Origin: Rickettsiales bacterium
GTDB lineage: Bacteria > Pseudomonadota > Alphaproteobacteria > Rickettsiales > Anaplasmataceae
Assembly (NCBI GenBank): GCA_031266615.1
Contig: JAISAR010000121.1
Span: 1 to 7,468, forward strand
Length of the DNA: 7,468 nucleotides
Reading direction: 5' to 3'
The notes under the pieces were generated by a model. It made no database searches. It had not been told where the DNA came from and saw only the letters and a list, made by a program, of their open reading frames with translations. Both the position numbers and the translations under genes were made by a program. Shown in pieces: positions 4,713 through 7,468 of this stretch; within the stretch, counting starts at the first letter, position 1, and each line of letters opens with the position of its first letter.

Positions 4713-7211
4713 ATGGAAAACAATAAGCACATTTTCGAATTTGCCTGCGACCAAGATCAACAATTAAAGCTTTATGGTTCTTCCCCTAATAACATAAACA
4801 AAATAAAGCTCTTAGGTAAAGATAATAAAGAAATAAAATTCTGTGGTCCTTATTTTGGTTCGTACAGTATTTTTGTAAAAAAGGAGGAAAGCAAAGAAGA
4901 GGAATTTTTCAAGCTTTTTATGCATTGGGCAAGCAGTGATGACTGTAATTGGAAGGATAAAGGAACTTATACGCCTAATTCTGTTGATTGTAAAGAGGTT
5001 AAAGTAGAGGTAGTACTTGACAACCACTGCGAATATCAAATTGTCTTATCGGCTTGGAATCAACGGATTACATTGCCTAGGTCATCATTATTCAGTCAGA
5101 ACCTTAATTTAAAGAAATATTACAATAAAGAAATTAAACTATTAAAAGGAGAAGAACTTCGTGAAGATGTTCACGCACGTTATTATATACCGAGGATTGT
5201 GTATAGTAAAAGTGGTAAAGAGGAAGAGGTTTGTAAATTAGTAGGTAGTAGTATCCCAGTTTGTATAAGGGATGATGATTCTACTAAGTTTTGTGCAGTT
5301 ACCCCTGTAGATGCTACACTTCTTTTTGTAGATTTAAGTCATTATAAATTAGTTATAGAAAAAGATGAGGAAGGTAAACTTTTAGTCTATCTTGCTAATA
5401 GCTTGGAAGAACCTATTGACTTAAATAACGAAGTTATAGCTATGACAGAAATCTACAAGCAACCTTTGAATGTATCTTTAAGATCAGCACTGCTTGAAAA
5501 TTCAAATATAAGAGAAGTTCTGTCTGAGTTGGAGATTGATGATAACGTAAATTTGGTAGATATAAGGCAATTAAAGTGTTGGATTAATAGAACAAGTACT
5601 ATTCAAAAAATTGCAAGTGAACTAGTTACTGAGAGAAAAGACGAATTGGGGAGAGCGGTACTTAACGCAACTGATAGCCATGATCAAAATCTCGCTACTC
5701 AGGTTGCTGGTAAAGTCAGGCTTCAGAATTTTGTAAATGTTAGTGCGGAAAATCTTGCTGAAGAAATAGCAAACAAATTTACTAAAGAAGAAATGAAAGA
5801 AATTGTAAGAGAGACTGTAAATACAATAACAAGTCAGGTTAGACAGCAAAATAATCCAGATCCTGAAGCCTTTAAGAAATATGAAAGATTTGCTGAAAAA
5901 CTTGCTGAATCGCTTATTAATAAAAGCGAAATAACTAAAGAGCAAGCTAATAATCTTGTCAAAGACAAAGTAAGCGATTGGGGGCTTGCAAAGTATCTGC
6001 TGCTACATAGCGGCTTAAAGGATCGTGATAAAGCGTTGGAATTAACAAAGGAAAGAGTAGATAGAGAAAAATTGATTGAATACTTACTTGAGTTTGCTGA
6101 GTTAACAAGAGATCAAGCAAAAACGATGGTTGAGAATATCAATGTTGAAAATGTTGTTAATCAGTTTTTTAGCACTAAATCAGCTGAGTTAGGACAAGCA
6201 GTTCTGGAAGCAAAGGATGATAAAGGTAAAGAAATCTTAGTAAACAACCTTGATTTACAGGAAGGAGTAGCAGAAAAGTTAAGAGAAAATCCCGGAGAGA
6301 CAAAAGGACCAAAAGGTGACCAGGGTCCACAAGGGTTGAAGGGAGACCCTGGTCAAGATGGAGAAAGTCCATCAATTAATGCTGTAGCTGCTCAACTAAT
6401 GAGCAGCCATAATAAAAATACGCTAGTAACTGAAGTTGCAAAGAATGAAGATTTACAAGAAGCTATAGCAGGTAGTCAGGTTCTAAGAGCAACAATAGCC
6501 AGCTTAACAAAAGCAAACAATGCACAGCAGAACTTTACTTTGCAAAAAGGAGAAAAATTACTGGACGATGTCTATGAAGCAAATATTGTTTTGAATAACA
6601 AGACCATGGCTACCTTACCAAAAATAGGTTACTACATGCTCAATGATCAGTTGGTCGTGCATAATCATGTTACGAAAGAGGAGGTTGCTATTCCCAGAGA
6701 TTTCCATTATTTAAAAGTTATTAAATTTGGCAGTGGTTTTAGCAGTGGTGATTATAAATTGACCTTTTGTAATGTATTTGGTAATGAGTTTTTTGAGTAT
6801 AAAAAATATGACCCGCAGTATTCAAATGTTTCAGATGAATATAAGTTCATAAGTTTAAATTGTGCGAAAAAAGAATATAATCCCAATCTCAGCGATTTAT
6901 TTGGCCATCGGCCGTCGTTTTTCATTATAGAAGGACCTGATGAACCAGGTTCTCCAGGTCATTATCAAGCTGATGTGTTCGAATTAACAAATAACAACAA
7001 AGGCAAAAAAATGGCTACATTAATCGATGAATTTGGCTATTTTGATCAAAATGGCATATTTATGCATTGCAATTACCATGAAGAAACGAAATGCCGCTCT
7101 TATACTTCCGCTGAAATTGATAAAGAATATCAGGTAACAGATGCAGACAGTAAGTTTTACCTAACAGAGCATGACAACGTAATTATTCACATTATTCCAG
7201 AGCTAATTTAA
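4713..7211 (+). CDS. Large modular protein with collagen-like segment, function unknown
   Basis: An 832-residue protein I do not recognise as a named family. Order: an N-terminal mixed, probably beta-rich domain (1-250) with eight cysteines (12, 44, 78, 93, 106, 174, 184, 194); a charged helical region (about 255-525) with degenerate repeats; seven unbroken Gly-X-Y triplets (532-552); a second helical stretch (554-600); and a C-terminal, probably beta-rich domain (605-832) with four cysteines (686, 717, 786, 794). Apart from C289, nothing between 195 and 685 has a cysteine. No signal peptide or membrane helix is seen. Collagen-like segments trimerise in bacterial surface proteins and phage tail fibres, so a trimeric fibre with folded ends is a reasonable model (inference). 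No phage gene lies beside it here. An in-frame TGA just upstream supports the ATG at 4713, although no Shine-Dalgarno is seen. The frame is intact, so it is probably under selection. Confidence 0.85.
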   Translation: MENNKHIFEFACDQDQQLKLYGSSPNNINKIKLLGKDNKEIKFCGPYFGSYSIFVKKEESKEEEFFKLFMHWASSDDCNWKDKGTYTPNSVDCKEVKVEVVLDNHCEYQIVLSAWNQRITLPRSSLFSQNLNLKKYYNKEIKLLKGEELREDVHARYYIPRIVYSKSGKEEEVCKLVGSSIPVCIRDDDSTKFCAVTPVDATLLFVDLSHYKLVIEKDEEGKLLVYLANSLEEPIDLNNEVIAMTEIYKQPLNVSLRSALLENSNIREVLSELEIDDNVNLVDIRQLKCWINRTSTIQKIASELVTERKDELGRAVLNATDSHDQNLATQVAGKVRLQNFVNVSAENLAEEIANKFTKEEMKEIVRETVNTITSQVRQQNNPDPEAFKKYERFAEKLAESLINKSEITKEQANNLVKDKVSDWGLAKYLLLHSGLKDRDKALELTKERVDREKLIEYLLEFAELTRDQAKTMVENINVENVVNQFFSTKSAELGQAVLEAKDDKGKEILVNNLDLQEGVAEKLRENPGETKGPKGDQGPQGLKGDPGQDGESPSINAVAAQLMSSHNKNTLVTEVAKNEDLQEAIAGSQVLRATIASLTKANNAQQNFTLQKGEKLLDDVYEANIVLNNKTMATLPKIGYYMLNDQLVVHNHVTKEEVAIPRDFHYLKVIKFGSGFSSGDYKLTFCNVFGNEFFEYKKYDPQYSNVSDEYKFISLNCAKKEYNPNLSDLFGHRPSFFIIEGPDEPGSPGHYQADVFELTNNNKGKKMATLIDEFGYFDQNGIFMHCNYHEETKCRSYTSAEIDKEYQVTDADSKFYLTEHDNVIIHIIPELI
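5643..5675 (+). repeat. Helical motif ELG-AVL-A-D, copy 1
   Basis: Encodes residues 311-321 (ELGRAVLNATD) of the 832-residue protein. It matches residues 492-502 (ELGQAVLEAKD) at 8 of 11 positions, 181 residues apart. The copies bracket the four-unit helical repeat block and suggest an older large duplication. Confidence 0.6.
5754..6143 (+). repeat. Four degenerate helical repeats in the stalk
   Basis: Protein residues 348-477 contain four related units of 22-25 residues: 348-369, 397-420, 425-449 and 454-477. The shared pattern is a leucine-rich start (LAEEIANK, LAESLINK, LAKYLLLH, LIEYLLEF), then TKEE/TKEQ/KDRD/TRDQ, then A or M, and a closing hydrophobic-charged run such as IVRETV, LVKDKV or LTKERV. 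Units 2 to 4 follow one another closely; unit 1 is separated by a 27-residue linker rich in Q, N and P. Each unit looks like a helix pair. DNA identity is low, so the duplication is old. Confidence 0.6.
6186..6218 (+). repeat. Helical motif ELG-AVL-A-D, copy 2
   Basis: Encodes residues 492-502, matching copy 1 at 311-321. Shortly after, DLQEGVA (514-520), just before the collagen-like segment, is echoed by DLQEAIA (580-586) just after it. Related helical motifs therefore flank the Gly-X-Y stretch on both sides. Confidence 0.6.
6306..6368 (+). repeat. Collagen-like Gly-X-Y segment, seven triplets
   Basis: Residues 532-552 read GPK GDQ GPQ GLK GDP GQD GES, seven triplets with glycine in every third place. 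Lysine, aspartate and proline fill X and Y much as in other bacterial and phage collagen-like proteins. This is short for a stable triple helix on its own, so it would probably need the flanking domains to trimerise. Confidence 0.9.
6317..6355. repeat. 11-base perfect inverted repeat inside the collagen-coding stretch
   Basis: TGACCAGGGTC (6317-6327) and GACCCTGGTCA (6345-6355) are exact reverse complements around a 17-base loop. Seven of the eleven bases in each arm are G or C, in a gene that is otherwise AT-rich. It could form an mRNA hairpin or a cruciform. Part of the symmetry comes from glycine and proline codons. Confidence 0.75.
6934..6960. repeat. Nested quasi-palindrome in the second Gly/Pro-rich spot
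   Basis: Outer arms GACCTG (6934-6939) and CAGGTC (6955-6960) and inner arms GAACC (6942-6946) and GGTTC (6948-6952) share one centre at 6947, separated only by a two-base mismatch on each side. The DNA encodes part of EGPDEPGSPG (740-749), a second glycine/proline-rich spot that may be a collagen-like remnant. Confidence 0.7.
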
Positions 7212-7270
7212 CCATTCCCATATAGCTGATCAAGGAAAGGTTTCCCCACATCATACCGCCTCGGTCTCAG

Positions 7271-7287
7271 CCGCTAACGCGTAGCGG
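7271..7287. repeat. GC-rich hairpin CCGCTA-ACGCG-TAGCGG
   Basis: A perfect 6-base stem with a 5-base loop, 60 bases after the stop of the large gene. Outer arms CATCAT (7249-7254) and ATGATG (7289-7294) may extend it, with an unpaired section between. Similar CGCTAACGCGTAGCG units are, from memory, common between Wolbachia genes. No T-run follows, so it is not a classic terminator, though it may protect the 3' end of the mRNA. Confidence 0.65.
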
Positions 7288-7307
7288 AATGATGGTAGCT
7301 ATAAATA

Positions 7308-7334
7308 TTAAGAAATTTACTAAGCGGGAAAAAA
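7308..7334 (+). repeat. Direct repeat, copy 1 of 2
   Basis: A 27-base unit beginning TTAAGAAATTTACTAAGC and ending in seven A. It recurs at 7442-7468 with two mismatches, an offset of 134 bases. The first 18 bases are identical. Confidence 0.85.
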
Positions 7335-7390
7335 AGGCAAAAAAGCCCCGGTCAATATCTCTCTTAAAACATTGGCGTTTTTTATGCCTT
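7334..7390. repeat. Imperfect inverted repeat AAGGCAAAAAAGCC / GGCGTTTTTTATGCCTT
   Basis: The arms are 7334-7347 and 7374-7390. They pair as AAGGCA with TGCCTT, then A-run with T-run, then GCC with GGC, with three bulged or unmatched bases on the right arm and a 26-base loop. It lies wholly between the two direct-repeat copies, so the repeat unit contains its own hairpin. Either strand could use it as a weak terminator. Confidence 0.55.
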
Positions 7391-7441
7391 AAACGCTGCA
7401 ATTTAGCTGCTTTTAAACTACAACTAACCTTGACTTAAACG

Positions 7442-7468
7442 TTAAGAAATTTACTAAGCAGAAAAAAA
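7442..7468 (+). repeat. Direct repeat, copy 2 of 2, cut by the window edge
   Basis: Matches 7308-7334 at 25 of 27 positions. The first bases also close a small dyad, CTTAA-ACG-TTAAG (7434-7446). The match reaches the last base of the window, so the repeat may be longer and may continue as a tandem array. Confidence 0.8.

Noticed and set aside
5622..5945. Minus-strand frame rich in Phe, Ser and Tyr, superficially like a membrane protein
   Set aside because: The composition is what the reverse complement of Lys/Glu-rich AT-rich coding DNA gives.
6175..6375. Minus-strand open frame of 66 codons with a leucine/proline-rich peptide
   Set aside because: It is the reverse reading of the Gly-X-Y codons and has no independent signal.
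7234..7245. GGAAA-GG-TTTCC as a terminator for the large gene
   Set aside because: The loop would be only two bases and no T-run follows.
1..7468. CRISPR array, tRNA or rRNA gene
   Set aside because: No regularly spaced repeats with unique spacers, no cloverleaf-like block with a T-loop sequence, and no rRNA-like sequence were seen in the spacers.

Overview
The window looks like a piece of chromosome from an intracellular alphaproteobacterium of the order Rickettsiales, most probably Wolbachia. The reasons are very AT-rich DNA and codon use, a PleC-type cell-cycle histidine kinase, an alphaproteobacterial-style RecF, an isolated acetylornithine aminotransferase with no other arginine gene in view, and short GC-rich dyads in AT-rich spacers of a kind familiar from Wolbachia. 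This assignment is by recognition only; no database search was possible.

Layout. Positions 1-183 are non-coding. They hold a strong sigma70-like promoter on the minus strand that points out of the left edge, overlapped by small inverted repeats. Positions 184-1374 (minus) encode ArgD. A 64-base divergent spacer with candidate promoters for both directions separates it from 1439-2866 (plus), a two-transmembrane histidine kinase of PleC type. Then come a Bcp/PrxQ peroxiredoxin (2931-3398) and RecF (3421-4515), both on the plus strand. Bcp and RecF are 22 bases apart and probably cotranscribed. After a 197-base AT-rich spacer comes the accessory part: one large gene, 4713-7211 (plus), encoding an 832-residue modular protein I do not recognise. 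The last 257 bases are non-coding and repeat-rich, with a GC-rich hairpin, an imperfect inverted repeat, and a direct repeat whose second copy runs off the right edge.

How the genes fit together. The first four genes are housekeeping functions: aminotransfer (probably for diaminopimelate and peptidoglycan precursors rather than arginine), cell-cycle signalling, peroxide defence and recombinational repair. They do not form one pathway.

The 832-residue protein is the novelty. A cysteine-containing N-terminal domain is followed by a cysteine-free helical stalk with four degenerate repeats, a seven-triplet Gly-X-Y collagen-like segment, a further helical stretch, and a C-terminal cysteine-containing domain. 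That order (head, stalk, collagen segment, head) resembles trimeric fibre or adhesin proteins and some phage tail fibres. No signal peptide is visible, so its location and export route are open. Its neighbouring repeats suggest a variable or recombination-prone locus.
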